Under the pieces are notes generated by a model, which had not been told where the DNA came from, did no database searches, and worked only from the letters and a program-made list of their open reading frames with translations. A program made the translations under genes and the position numbers. From assembly GCF_013393905.1 (NCBI RefSeq), contig NZ_CP040276.1, forward strand, positions 214,780 to 278,779: a stretch of DNA of 64,000 bases. The letters run 5' to 3'. The DNA comes from Nostoc sp. C052 (lineage in GTDB: Bacteria > Cyanobacteriota > Cyanobacteriia > Cyanobacteriales > Nostocaceae). Each line of letters begins with the position of its first letter. Positions within the stretch are counted from its first letter, which is position 1. Positions 33,872-43,063 of the stretch are shown here, in pieces.

Positions 33872-36336
33872 TAAGCCTTCTTATATTTAGGATTTGACAG
33901 TAAACTTAATTGCGCCTGACGTAGTGCTTCTGCTTTTGGCAAGCCATTGTTCAAACCTTTATAAAATTCTTGCATAAGCAAAGCGGTAGAATCGGCATCC
34001 ACGCGCCACAAAGTAGCAACAGTACTACGCGCTCCAGCTTGTGCAGCCATTCCTGCAATACCCATTGCTGACTGCTTGTTGCCTTTAGCTGTTTCGCAGG
34101 CGCTGAGAACAAGTAACTCAATTGCATCTTGACTATTTTCAGTTTTACCTCTGATTAAGCTGTCAAAGTCCCTAATATTAATTAGCTTGTCATAGGCTAC
34201 TAGTACTGTTTTGAGTGGGTCAGAACTAAATTGACCGTGGGTAGTAATATGTACAATAGGAAAATTATTTTGAGTTAGTTCTTCTTTAAACCTTTTAAGG
34301 GTAAACTTCTTGTCTAACAAGGCAACTGACGATTTAGTTTGTTTTTCTACATTTTCTATTTCTTGTTTAGATGGGAGCAAATTCTCCATATTTTTAGGTG
34401 CATTTGGATCTATAGAACTGGGGCTTAGTTTTGATAGTCCAGCTATTAAAGCTATCATCTGGTTTTCATGTAAGACTCTAGGTTGTCTAATTCTGGAACC
34501 TAAAGTTTCTGCAATACTGTAACGCTCTATTAGATAATGGTTTCCATCATATAACAATGCCATTGGTATGCTTTGGAAAGATTTATCTAAAGTGAATACG
34601 AGTGTTCCTGATGGGGGTAGATATGTTTTTATTGGTGCAATTAGCTTTTCATAAATTCCTTGAGAAGAAGTAGTAATGCTACTTTCGCCTACTTCAGAAA
34701 AATTTTCATTTTGTAAAGCTTCTAAAAGATGATCTATCTGGAATCGAACTAGTTTAGATTCAATAGAATGGTGGTGAAGTGAGCCATCTGTTGACTGAGC
34801 AATTACTTCTATAGTATCCCCGAAATCAATAATGTGAATTACTGTTGGGGCGCTCTTGAGGTTCTGAAGCTGATTCAAAGCAACAAGATCAAGCTTGCCA
34901 CATCTGAGAAAGTTTTCTAAGCGTGCTATCTGCAATCCTTCATTTATCTCTATTACTCTTTTTAAATCAGGATTAGGTGATGTTAAGAGTAATCGCATAT
35001 AATTACGATATGTCGGCTCCATTTCTGACTGAAAAGAGAACTGCAAATCTCCGTTAGTTGACAAAAGACTATCACGCACTTCAGTCATGTTTGCGATCGC
35101 AGCATTATAGTTCTGAATCGCTAACTCAGTTTTTCCCTGCTTTTGGTAAATTAGTCCTAACTGCTGCTGCCATTCGTAAGCAATATCCGAAGCCCGAATT
35201 GATTGAGCGAATCCTAAAGCCTTCGTAAAATATGCCTGTTTTTGTTCTGTTTGAGTTGATAATTTACCCAAAGTACCAAAACTATAGGATAACCATCGGA
35301 TACTATTAATAGTTTCAGCCATTTTCAATGCTAATTTAGCATATCGAATCGCTACTGATTTCAATTGTTCATCTGGGATCTGGCTGAGGTTATTAGCGAA
35401 ATTCAACCGAGCATGAATAGATGGCTCAGGTGATAACTCCAAAAAGGCAGAAGAATTGCCATCTATTTGATTTACCAATACTCTAATTTGTTGATTAACT
35501 TTCTGATGGAGGTTCGCTTGATTTGGTTGATGACTGAGCCATTTTTCCCAACTGATCAGTAAAGTTAAGTGATTCAACTGAGCTTGCAGTTTAGCTGATT
35601 TTGAGATATTTGGGATGTTTTCTAGTGTTTGGTAATACCAGAGTGATTTTTGCGCTTTTTGTGGAATAATGTTAGCAATCTTCTCTCGAAAAAGTGGTTC
35701 CTCTATCCAAGAATATTTATCTTGTAATTGCTGATAAATTGTCTGTTCAATATTACCCAGAGACAGATAAATACCACTAATCTTTGATGAAGATACAAGT
35801 TTTGCTAGCGTTAACGTTTCTTGTAGAACTATTTCAGATTCATTTAACTGACCCAAAATCCGCAAGACTTCTCCGAGATTCTGTAATCCAAGCAAGTTAA
35901 CTGATGTTGCTTTCTGCTTACCAATTAATGTCGTGAGTTGCTCTTCTTGAGCAAGAGCAGGTTGCTGCAAAGTCGTGTCGCAAATACCTAGATTTATATT
36001 AAAGTTTAAAGCTTCTAAAAGTGTATTGCAAGCTTGTTTGTGTAATCCTAATGCTTGGAAAGCAAGGTTTTGATTAATCAGGCTTTCTGTAATTCCCTCT
36101 TGGTCGTTTAGTTGGCGATAAATTTTGGTAGATTCCTGCCAAGTTTTTAAAGCTTCATTCGCCTGATCTAGAGCTAATTGTTCGTGACCTGAAGAAGTCA
36201 GTGATGCCGCTTGATTTTTGAGAAATTCTTTTTCTTTTTTTACAGTCTGGGCAGGGGAAGATGATTGAATTAAAATTAGAGACAGCCCTAGAATGCCTGA
36301 GAAAAGATATTTAAAGCAACATTGAGGTGAGATCAT
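33832..36336 (-). CDS. CHAT-domain caspase-like protein with TPRs
   Basis: An 834-residue protein with a signal peptide or membrane anchor (residues ~1-30), about ten TPR-like repeats (~30-450) and a C-terminal CHAT domain (~520-834). The catalytic pair is visible: His700 in VHITTHG and Cys747 in VLSACETAKG. The family-typical ATLWRVDADST and GLPKAEALRQAQ follow. CHAT proteins are caspase-like peptidases; well-studied ones are activated by partner proteins in bacterial immunity. It lies 12 bp downstream of the TpsA-like gene on the same strand, so the two are probably co-transcribed. Confidence 0.88.
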   Translation of the reverse strand: MISPQCCFKYLFSGILGLSLILIQSSSPAQTVKKEKEFLKNQAASLTSSGHEQLALDQANEALKTWQESTKIYRQLNDQEGITESLINQNLAFQALGLHKQACNTLLEALNFNINLGICDTTLQQPALAQEEQLTTLIGKQKATSVNLLGLQNLGEVLRILGQLNESEIVLQETLTLAKLVSSSKISGIYLSLGNIEQTIYQQLQDKYSWIEEPLFREKIANIIPQKAQKSLWYYQTLENIPNISKSAKLQAQLNHLTLLISWEKWLSHQPNQANLHQKVNQQIRVLVNQIDGNSSAFLELSPEPSIHARLNFANNLSQIPDEQLKSVAIRYAKLALKMAETINSIRWLSYSFGTLGKLSTQTEQKQAYFTKALGFAQSIRASDIAYEWQQQLGLIYQKQGKTELAIQNYNAAIANMTEVRDSLLSTNGDLQFSFQSEMEPTYRNYMRLLLTSPNPDLKRVIEINEGLQIARLENFLRCGKLDLVALNQLQNLKSAPTVIHIIDFGDTIEVIAQSTDGSLHHHSIESKLVRFQIDHLLEALQNENFSEVGESSITTSSQGIYEKLIAPIKTYLPPSGTLVFTLDKSFQSIPMALLYDGNHYLIERYSIAETLGSRIRQPRVLHENQMIALIAGLSKLSPSSIDPNAPKNMENLLPSKQEIENVEKQTKSSVALLDKKFTLKRFKEELTQNNFPIVHITTHGQFSSDPLKTVLVAYDKLINIRDFDSLIRGKTENSQDAIELLVLSACETAKGNKQSAMGIAGMAAQAGARSTVATLWRVDADSTALLMQEFYKGLNNGLPKAEALRQAQLSLLSNPKYKKAYYWGGFLLVGSWL

Positions 36337-36348
36337 TTTTATATCTTT

Positions 36349-38604
36349 TTACCACTGAGATCCTGAAAAACAAGAACTTGCAGACAGTGAAGCATTATCC
36401 CAGGTTGGATTTGCTTGGTCTGTCGTCAAAACTAAATTACCTTGAGAATCCCGAATCAAAACGTTGGCTTCTATGATTTGTGTAGCTTGGTTACTTATTA
36501 ATGATTTTGGATTATGTGAATTATTCAAAGCTGGAATAGGAACAGAGTTACTTTGCTCAACATTGTTATACATCAGGTTGTTAGGCTTAGATTGGAGATT
36601 GCGAGTACTACTAACTCGAAAACTATTTACTTCTGTGCCTGCTCGTGCCTGACAAACTGGGGTGATTTCAGGAGTTATTGGAATTACTTCTGCTTTTAGT
36701 TGAGTAGGGTAAATGTTAGTATCAGCGATGTTATATTGAACAGTACCGTTAATTCCGTACTTGGAACTAGCTGTTATTAAGCTATTAAGGGAAAGGAATA
36801 GTCCCTTAGCATTAATTGTGATATTCCCACCACGACCCTCAAAGGCATTTGCGGTGATGCTGCTATTTTTTATTGCAACTAGGATATCTGTGTTGATAGT
36901 GATGTTGCCGCCGTCGCCATTACCCCCAGCAGTCGCAGTAACGATACTGTCACGTAATTGTAAGTCACCAGAGTGTAAGAAAATGTCGCCTCCTTCGCCT
37001 TTTGTGCCGCCCTCTGTGCCAGCTGTGATAGTACCTCTGTCTAGATTGATACTGTCTGCGTTGATTCGGAGGATTCCTGCATTTCCTTGTCCTGGCTGAA
37101 AGTTGAGATTTTTTGGAATTTTTTCACCACCAATAGTTACTCTCCCACCATCAGTGACAGTTAATCGTTCTGCTTCGATTGTCAGATTTCCGGCCTTTCC
37201 AGTTCCTCCAGTTCGAGCTGATATTCTGCTAGGAGAATTACCAGTTAATGACTTTCCGGTTATTTGCACTTCTTCGTCAGCAGTGATAAATACGTTGCCT
37301 CCCGAACCCTGCCCAAATGTGCCTGATGATATCACTCCTCCAGAGCGTAGACTTAAGCGCGCAGTTTCAATCTTGATGTTACCGCCAGAACCAGTAGATC
37401 CTCGTTGGGCCAAACTTGTTATGGAACTGCCTGTATTCGCTGTTGGTTTTCGCAGCACTTCTACTGAATCATGAGCTAAGACCTCTATGGAACCAGCATT
37501 TCCGAAGCCATACGTACCAGCAGCGATCCCTGCTCCATCCCGGACATTTAACTGCCCAGTTTCAATATTAATGTTGCCACCAGATCCGGTAGCTCTTGGG
37601 TAAACTAGGCTCGATATACCAGTGTTGAAAAACGAATCAACTTCTGGTAATCCCACCAGGTTAACTGAATCTGAAGCATTAATTTTCAATGTTCCTCCCG
37701 TTCCTGCTCCTAATGTGCTGGACTCAATCTGAGAACCACCGTCTAGCATTAGCTTGCTGGCTTGTATTTGAATATTGCCACCACCATTCCCACTGGCATC
37801 AATTGCTGCTGCTTCAGACAACTGGATCTCTCCAAAGGCTGAGATGCCTGAATATCCCAACGTCCAGCCTTTATCTGTAGGAATCAGATTGACCAAACCC
37901 GCTCCAGCCACGCTGCCTAATTCAATCTGTCCCCCTGTTGTTTTAAGCGTTCCACGTGAGAGTACTATATCACCACCCACCAAAGCTAAGGTTTGATTTG
38001 GCTGCACGCGCAGACCAGAACTAGTATCTATGAGGTCTGAAGTTTTTCTTATACCTTGTCCGTCTCCAAAGACGCGAATATTTCCAGCATTTGTCCCAAA
38101 TCCTAATCCCACAGGCACGCTCACTGTCAACAGAGGTTCTGCACCACTAAGGGGTTTAGCATCGAAGGAGATGCCATCAGCAAATTTAATATTACTAGCA
38201 GTAGTGCCGAAAAACGAGCCGCCAATATTCAGTGAAGCATTCGCCCCAAAAATAATCCCATTGGGATTAATAAGAAATACGTTGGCTATGCCGTTAGCTC
38301 GAATTAAACCATCAATATTAGATATTGAGCTACCCGTCACTCTTGTCAAAATGTTTTGGATGTCTGGGGCATTTTTGAAGTAAACTGTGCTTCCTGTGGG
38401 CACAGAAAACTGTCCAAAGCTATGGAACAAATTGCTTCCGACTTGGGTTCCTCCCGTTATCGCACTGGTATTATTACCCTCTCGTGTGACGCTGGAGTTG
38501 ACTCTTAGGGTTGCATCGGGAGCAATTTGTGCCGCAATTGGCTCCCAAGGCAGTAGACAAAACAAAGTGCTGCCCTTAATAAGCCAGGATAAAGCTTTTG
38601 TCAT
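36349..38604 (-). CDS. TpsA-like exoprotein with haemagglutination activity domain
   Basis: A 751-residue exported protein. After a signal peptide (residues 1-26) comes a TPS secretion domain (~27-140) with the hallmark 'NPNGIIFGANASLNIGGSFF' and earlier 'SVPTGSTVYFKN'. The remainder is a repetitive right-handed beta-helix (repeated 'GNGGGNIQIQASKLMLDGGS'-type turns). It ends in a two-Cys tail (PVCQARAGTE ... SSCFSGSQW). It would be exported to the surface through a TpsB/ShlB transporter, which is not encoded in the window. It is the first gene of the operon with the CHAT protein. Confidence 0.87.
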   Translation of the reverse strand: MTKALSWLIKGSTLFCLLPWEPIAAQIAPDATLRVNSSVTREGNNTSAITGGTQVGSNLFHSFGQFSVPTGSTVYFKNAPDIQNILTRVTGSSISNIDGLIRANGIANVFLINPNGIIFGANASLNIGGSFFGTTASNIKFADGISFDAKPLSGAEPLLTVSVPVGLGFGTNAGNIRVFGDGQGIRKTSDLIDTSSGLRVQPNQTLALVGGDIVLSRGTLKTTGGQIELGSVAGAGLVNLIPTDKGWTLGYSGISAFGEIQLSEAAAIDASGNGGGNIQIQASKLMLDGGSQIESSTLGAGTGGTLKINASDSVNLVGLPEVDSFFNTGISSLVYPRATGSGGNINIETGQLNVRDGAGIAAGTYGFGNAGSIEVLAHDSVEVLRKPTANTGSSITSLAQRGSTGSGGNIKIETARLSLRSGGVISSGTFGQGSGGNVFITADEEVQITGKSLTGNSPSRISARTGGTGKAGNLTIEAERLTVTDGGRVTIGGEKIPKNLNFQPGQGNAGILRINADSINLDRGTITAGTEGGTKGEGGDIFLHSGDLQLRDSIVTATAGGNGDGGNITINTDILVAIKNSSITANAFEGRGGNITINAKGLFLSLNSLITASSKYGINGTVQYNIADTNIYPTQLKAEVIPITPEITPVCQARAGTEVNSFRVSSTRNLQSKPNNLMYNNVEQSNSVPIPALNNSHNPKSLISNQATQIIEANVLIRDSQGNLVLTTDQANPTWDNASLSASSCFSGSQW

Positions 38605-38811
38605 AAATCATAGTAAAAGTTTCTCGGTTGGTTTCTGAATTATTTTTAGTACAGACTTGCACCCTGCACCCGAATGATTACCAATCATACAGATTAATAG
38701 TAGCGGTAGCGTCTTGTCAAATTGGATTGGAGACAGAGGCTTTTCTCTAGTGGTAAAACTGTTAATATTTTCTAAAATCCGAGCAAAAGTGATCGGGAGT
38801 AAAATAGGTTT

Positions 38812-39603
38812 GTGGATTTATCAGTGATGAACAGAAAACGTAGTGAGTCCTTTAATGAAGTTGCAGAAATCTATGATGCAGCACGCCCTAGCTATCCATC
38901 TCAATTGATTGAAGATGTAATTGGAATGGCTAATCTTACGGATTCAGCTTCAATTTTAGATATTGGAACCGGGACAGGTAAGGGAACTGTTCCATTTGCT
39001 GAAAAGGGCTATGCTATCTGCTGTTTAGAGCCAGGTGAAAGACTAATTGCAATAGCATCTCAAAATATGCGTTTATATCCAAAGGTGACATTTGAGACAG
39101 TGACTTTAGAGGATTGGAACTTACGCCCAGGGGCCTTTGATTTAGCAATATCTGCCCAAGCCTTTCATTGGGTAAATCGTGAAAAAGGGTATCCAAAAGT
39201 TGCACAAGCTTTAAAAGAAAAAGGTTATATTGCATTTTTTTGGAATTTCTCTATTTTCCCAGATACTTCAATATTTCAGGCGCTCAAAGAAACGTTTCAA
39301 AAATATGTACCTACAATATCTAATGCTAAACCATCCTCAGTTGAATTACTAATAAAAAAGAGAGAAAACTGGATATTAAATAGCTTTTGTTTCAAAAACC
39401 TAGTGGTCAAACAATATACTTGGTCTATTAATTATGATGCAGAGCGATATTTAGGTCTTCTGAAAACTCAAACTGCTTATCAAGAATTTACTGAAACTGA
39501 AAAACAGGATTTTTCTGATGCTATTATACAGATATTAAATGCTCACGAGGGATATGTTACTAAACCCTATTTATCGGTTCTTTTCTTCGCTCAAAAAATT
39601 TAA
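38812..39603 (+). CDS. Class I SAM-dependent methyltransferase
   Basis: A 263-residue methyltransferase with motif I ILDIGTGTGKGTVPFAEKG (~residues 48-66), an acidic residue in CCLEPG ending the second strand, and FDLAISAQAFHWV (~104-116), typical of UbiE/TylM-like families. The target is unknown. The frame opens at a GTG (38812), but an ATG five codons later (38827) is equally likely. It stands alone, divergent from the TpsA-like gene. Confidence 0.8.
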   Translation: MDLSVMNRKRSESFNEVAEIYDAARPSYPSQLIEDVIGMANLTDSASILDIGTGTGKGTVPFAEKGYAICCLEPGERLIAIASQNMRLYPKVTFETVTLEDWNLRPGAFDLAISAQAFHWVNREKGYPKVAQALKEKGYIAFFWNFSIFPDTSIFQALKETFQKYVPTISNAKPSSVELLIKKRENWILNSFCFKNLVVKQYTWSINYDAERYLGLLKTQTAYQEFTETEKQDFSDAIIQILNAHEGYVTKPYLSVLFFAQKI

Positions 39604-40027
39604 ATAAGCCCTTTTATTCTAAATAAAACTCAATATCGAGTGTGGGTTACAACTCATCTCAAACCCAATAGGTAAAAACTACGGATTTCAACCTAGATAA
39701 GATTTTTATAGTCACTACGAATGCAATACTCGCTGTCAAATAATCAAGCATTAGCCGTTGTTTTATCCGTGTGTTAAAGAGGGTATTTCTACAATACGCC
39801 TAAATAGTATTTTATTGTGGTGGCTCTGGTGCGGTGTTTTTTTTGATAATTGGTCTATGAGATTTTTTAATGAGTTTTATATTTGGTAGTGCTTTAAGGC
39901 TGCAAAATATAAAAAGCAACGAAAAACCCCATCCTTCATACAGGTTGGGGGCATAGATAAAAAACATATATCCCATGATGACACAATTCAATATTTGTTC
40001 GACTGCTGTCAGCCTAGAGGTGGGCCA
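39604..40027. other. Intergenic region with a strong hairpin
   Basis: No gene is seen. A hairpin at about 39926-39949 pairs CCCCATCCT with AGGTTGGGG. On the minus strand it is followed by TTTTTCG, resembling a terminator, but no minus-strand gene ends there. The promoter of the next gene is probably between it and 40028. Confidence 0.45.
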
Positions 40028-40969
40028 ATGAACAAACCACCATCTAGACGCAAGAAAGTTATCCCTGTGGCATCTGGTGAACCAAAGCCAGCAACCGACT
40101 CTGCAAAGGAAAATAATTCTGGGCAGGATAACCCAGCCTCAGCAACGATTACAGTGACTGCTGTTGAAGTAAAAGAGTTGACCGAGGAAGAACAAAGCTT
40201 ACGCCTACACTTGGAACAGCGTGTAGAACGTGCGTTTTTAGAAGCGGGTCAGGCGCTGATGGAGTTGAGGGACAGACGGCTGTACCGTTCCACGCACCAG
40301 ACATTTGAGGAGTATTGCCGCGAACGCTTCAATTATAGTCGTGATGCAGCGTACTTAAAGATTTCGGCTACTGTGGTTTATGAGAATCTTCAAAAGTTTT
40401 TGCCGACCAATGGTCGGCAAATTCCAATGCCGACCAACGAACGACAATTGCGTTTTTTGGCAAAAGCCGAGTTGGAACCTTCTGTGCAAGCGGATGTATG
40501 GCAACAGGCAGTAGAGCAAGCTGGCAATAAGATTCCATCTGGTCGCATAGTGAAAGATGTTGTAGATAGGATACGCGAAAGGACGAAATTACCCAATCCT
40601 TACCACATTGGGGAGATATGCACTCTTCTGCCCAAAGATAATCCAGACTTGAGAGGTAAAACGGGTTATTGGGGCGTAGTCAGCCATGTTGGAGAATACA
40701 GTTGTACACTCCAGATATGGGACGGTGACTATACCGTAAAAATCGAACACCTGAAATCACTGGAACTATTTGATGAAGATTGTAGATTCATGCAGCAGCT
40801 ATGTGTGAGGTTACAGCAATTGCATCAAGTGGCCAGCCGTGACTCTTCTGTGGATTGGCTGTTGCAGGGGTTGGGGAAACAAGCTAAACCTTATTTATCT
40901 TCGTTGCAGGCAAAGCTGCTGGCGGCTATGGAACGGGAGTACAAAATCGAGTGGAAGCAACAGAAATAA
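40028..40969 (+). CDS. Plasmid-type DNA-associated protein (cyanobacterial, function unknown)
   Basis: A 313-residue protein. I use the ATG at 40028 because GAGGTGG precedes it; a TTG at 39995 only adds 11 residues. Residues ~45-100 are a helical segment with 'LEQRVERAFLEAGQALMELRD' and 'HQTFEEYCRERFNYSRDAAY', matching a domain seen in plasmid and phage-like regulators of cyanobacteria. The MPTNERQLRFLAKAELEP segment (~125-145) resembles ParB-associated helices. A small beta domain (~190-235) follows. It may bind DNA in plasmid maintenance, but the function is not established. The coding sequence contains a near-perfect palindrome at 40400-40420. A broken copy of the 3' end lies at 41537. Confidence 0.65.
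   Translation: MNKPPSRRKKVIPVASGEPKPATDSAKENNSGQDNPASATITVTAVEVKELTEEEQSLRLHLEQRVERAFLEAGQALMELRDRRLYRSTHQTFEEYCRERFNYSRDAAYLKISATVVYENLQKFLPTNGRQIPMPTNERQLRFLAKAELEPSVQADVWQQAVEQAGNKIPSGRIVKDVVDRIRERTKLPNPYHIGEICTLLPKDNPDLRGKTGYWGVVSHVGEYSCTLQIWDGDYTVKIEHLKSLELFDEDCRFMQQLCVRLQQLHQVASRDSSVDWLLQGLGKQAKPYLSSLQAKLLAAMEREYKIEWKQQK
40400..40420. repeat. Ten-base-arm palindrome inside a coding region
   Basis: TTGCCGACCA and TGGTCGGCAA are perfect complements around a single A. A third half-copy (GCCGACCAACG) follows 9 bases later. It encodes LPTNGRQIPMPTNERQ, a duplicated peptide. Confidence 0.85.
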
Positions 40970-41010
40970 TGGTGCAGCGAGGAAACAATAATTTAATGCA
41001 ACAAAGTTTA

Positions 41011-41379
41011 CTAAACTCGTTCACTTTCAAATATTTCTCGCCACAATTCAAATTCTGGACAATTACACCAAAGGGTAACGAACCCATCAAAAAGTTTAGT
41101 TCCTGAATTTTGAACTCCCCTTGGGAGAACTTGGATCAAGATAGGAATATCCAAATCACATTTCCAATTTTCTATTTCTTTTTGAATTTGGGCAATAGTG
41201 TCTTGATGGAATCCTCGGTCGTTGTTAGAACATTGAACAAGTAAACATCCACTATCAGAATCTTTGACTCGCTTGAGCGAGAAATTAATCTGCGTCCACA
41301 TTGATTGGACTTCATTGAAAATATTAGGCAAGCCATAGTGATTGCCTAATATTGCTTTTCGGCGTTTCGATTCACCCAT
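41011..41379 (-). CDS. Conserved hypothetical protein, 122 residues
   Basis: A small protein starting MGESKRRKAILGNHYGLP, an N-terminus shared by several short cyanobacterial proteins of unknown function. The rest is mixed alpha/beta with four cysteines but no clear metal motif; the C-terminal 'DGFVTLWCNCPEFELWREI' is distinctive. The gene lies between the intact plasmid-type gene and a broken copy of that gene's 3' end, so it may have been carried in by a duplication. Confidence 0.55.
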   Translation of the reverse strand: MGESKRRKAILGNHYGLPNIFNEVQSMWTQINFSLKRVKDSDSGCLLVQCSNNDRGFHQDTIAQIQKEIENWKCDLDIPILIQVLPRGVQNSGTKLFDGFVTLWCNCPEFELWREIFESERV

Positions 41380-41536
41380 AAGTCCCCCTTAGCAATACAA
41401 ATTTTGACAAGGATGACGAAGAATATAAGAAATCTTCTGACAACGAATAAGCTCAATAGCGCTCAGACTACCCTGAATGGGGTTGTTAACTACTAATACT
41501 ATTGTAACAATAAATCAAGGGTTTCAAGCATTTTGT

Positions 41537-41645
41537 AGTTGCAAGGATTGGGGATTTTGGCAAACCTTATTTGTCATCCTTGCAGTCAAAGCTGCTGGCG
41601 TTTGTTGAAAGAGAATACAATCTGGTTGGTCAGCAGCAGAAGTGA
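41537..41645 (+). pseudogene. Decayed 3' fragment of a second copy of the 313-residue gene
   Basis: With one frameshift the segment reads LQGLG, then KPYLSSLQSKLLAFVERE and YNLVGQQQK-stop. This aligns with the end of the intact gene (LQGLGKQAKPYLSSLQAKLL ... EYKIEWKQQK). Only ~35 codons remain. It shows that a paralogue once lay here. Confidence 0.8.
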
Positions 41646-41700
41646 TAAATTTATTGGGTGTCAAAGCAGCTTGAAAGTTCAAAATTTCAAATCAAATCGG

Positions 41701-42381
41701 CTAGGTGTTAGTAATTGGAGAACTTTTCACCCAAATATTCCGACTGTTATAAAAATCACCACGCTGTTCTAATGTAAACCCACCCAGCAATAGTCCTAAC
41801 CACACCTCCACCATCGGCATTTCCAACACACATTGCAGTTTAACTAAAGAAATCTCATCTTTGACATTTATCAAGTAGTTAGCGATTGCACTTTGCCATT
41901 TTGGTACATCTTCATCTGATGCTAGGTTGCGAACATCTTCTAAAGTTGTCACCTCATCAAGCATTGCCAAAACATTCGCTTTTTCAACAGGTGCTGCTAC
42001 AGAATTATCCAACTCAGTAGGAGATGAAAATTGGTGTGGGCCATGTGGTCTAAAGGTTTGTGGTGTTTGCGGTTCAATCAAATCATCTAAATCTAGGTGC
42101 ATTGTTGTCCGCACTAGACCAGCAAAGAGATCGGTGCTAATAATTGGCCCCTTTGGGTTATTGCGATCGCGGGTATCTTGCAACAGCACTTCGGCACGAG
42201 ACTTGAGAATATCCGCAATTTGACTGAAGGCAATACCTGCGGTTGATAATTGGGTTTCAATAGGTAAATCATGCAGTTCTGTATCCAAGCACTGCCATAC
42301 TGCATCAAGGGAAGAAGTTGGTGGAGATTCGGACAACTCATCCAGCACATCCCAGATTGTTAATTGGTGGTATGTGGTCAT
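41701..42381 (-). CDS. Conserved hypothetical protein near recombinase
   Basis: A 226-residue soluble protein beginning MTTYHQLTIWDVLDELSESP, with a helical N-terminal half (~residues 25-100) and a C-terminal segment (~160-225) containing LEQRGDFYNSRNIWV. No known motif. It lies downstream of the 155-residue gene and the recombinase on the same strand, separated by a repeat-filled gap. I do not recognise a function. Confidence 0.6.
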   Translation of the reverse strand: MTTYHQLTIWDVLDELSESPPTSSLDAVWQCLDTELHDLPIETQLSTAGIAFSQIADILKSRAEVLLQDTRDRNNPKGPIISTDLFAGLVRTTMHLDLDDLIEPQTPQTFRPHGPHQFSSPTELDNSVAAPVEKANVLAMLDEVTTLEDVRNLASDEDVPKWQSAIANYLINVKDEISLVKLQCVLEMPMVEVWLGLLLGGFTLEQRGDFYNSRNIWVKSSPITNT

Positions 42382-42382
42382 A

Positions 42383-42590
42383 ATAATTCGTAATTTATAA
42401 TGGGCTAACGCCCCGCTCCGCTAACGTAATTCGTAATTATTGCCTTACGGATAAATCCGGGGGTTTGAATAAAGTTGCTATGCGTTTTCTCTTTTTTCAT
42501 AACTGATCTTGGGGCTTGTACCCTTAATGATTTAATTATTAATTAACTCCTAATTAATTACGAATTAAGAATTACGAATTATTCGGTCAT
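42383..42590. repeat. AATTCGTAATT-type inverted repeat element
   Basis: Left arm units AATTCGTAATT (42386-42440) and inverse units AATTACGAATT (42555-42582) enclose a core with 'taaatccgggggtttg' and 'ggggcttgtaccc' words. It belongs to the same architectural class as the elements at 51.0, 60.9 and 62.9 kb. No gene is present in this gap. Confidence 0.7.
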
Positions 42591-42592
42591 CT

Positions 42593-43060
42593 CTAGGATT
42601 CAGGATTTAACGGGCAGGGTCGCACTGGGCAGTAGCTTGAGGTAATCTCAAACATATCCTTATATTGATATAGTGAAACACTATATTGTTTCGCAAACGC
42701 CTGCAACACCTGATCTGTATAGGCGCGGATCTTACCAGCCGTTAGTCCAAAGCAGTGAATTGGTTCTAAGCGACAAATAGGCTGTTGCCCCAGCCAGAGT
42801 TCTGCGCCCAAGGCGTGTAATGGTTTATCCCCTGGTTCTTTATACAAATACAGCACTGCAAAATATGTTGCTGGTGGTTCGACTGCGATCGCATCAATTT
42901 CTGCTGAATTATTCTGAGAGCGGTTGCGGTAAAACGAACGGCGATTATGACAGACTTTGGGATTCCAACATCCATCCCCTGCTGTTCCATGTAAAACTTT
43001 AGCTTGGGCAGTTGGTAACTTGGCACATAGCTGACATTTTGGATCAAGTGGCTTGGGCAT
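42593..43060 (-). CDS. Putative zinc-binding protein in recombinase operon
   Basis: A 155-residue protein with CQLC near the N-terminus (residues 10-13) and Cys residues in GCWNPKVCHNRRSFY (~31-45), together able to bind zinc. Residues ~60-150 form a compact alpha/beta region ('YFAVLYLYKEPGDKPLHALG', 'CRLEPIHCFGLTAGKI'). It starts three bases after the recombinase stop, so the two are one operon. It may be an accessory factor of the recombinase; I do not recognise the family. Confidence 0.65.
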   Translation of the reverse strand: MPKPLDPKCQLCAKLPTAQAKVLHGTAGDGCWNPKVCHNRRSFYRNRSQNNSAEIDAIAVEPPATYFAVLYLYKEPGDKPLHALGAELWLGQQPICRLEPIHCFGLTAGKIRAYTDQVLQAFAKQYSVSLYQYKDMFEITSSYCPVRPCPLNPES

Positions 43061-43063
43061 ACC

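Noticed and set aside
39926..39949. Terminator for the methyltransferase gene
   Set aside because: It is more than 320 bp after the stop and its T-run lies on the other strand's downstream side.
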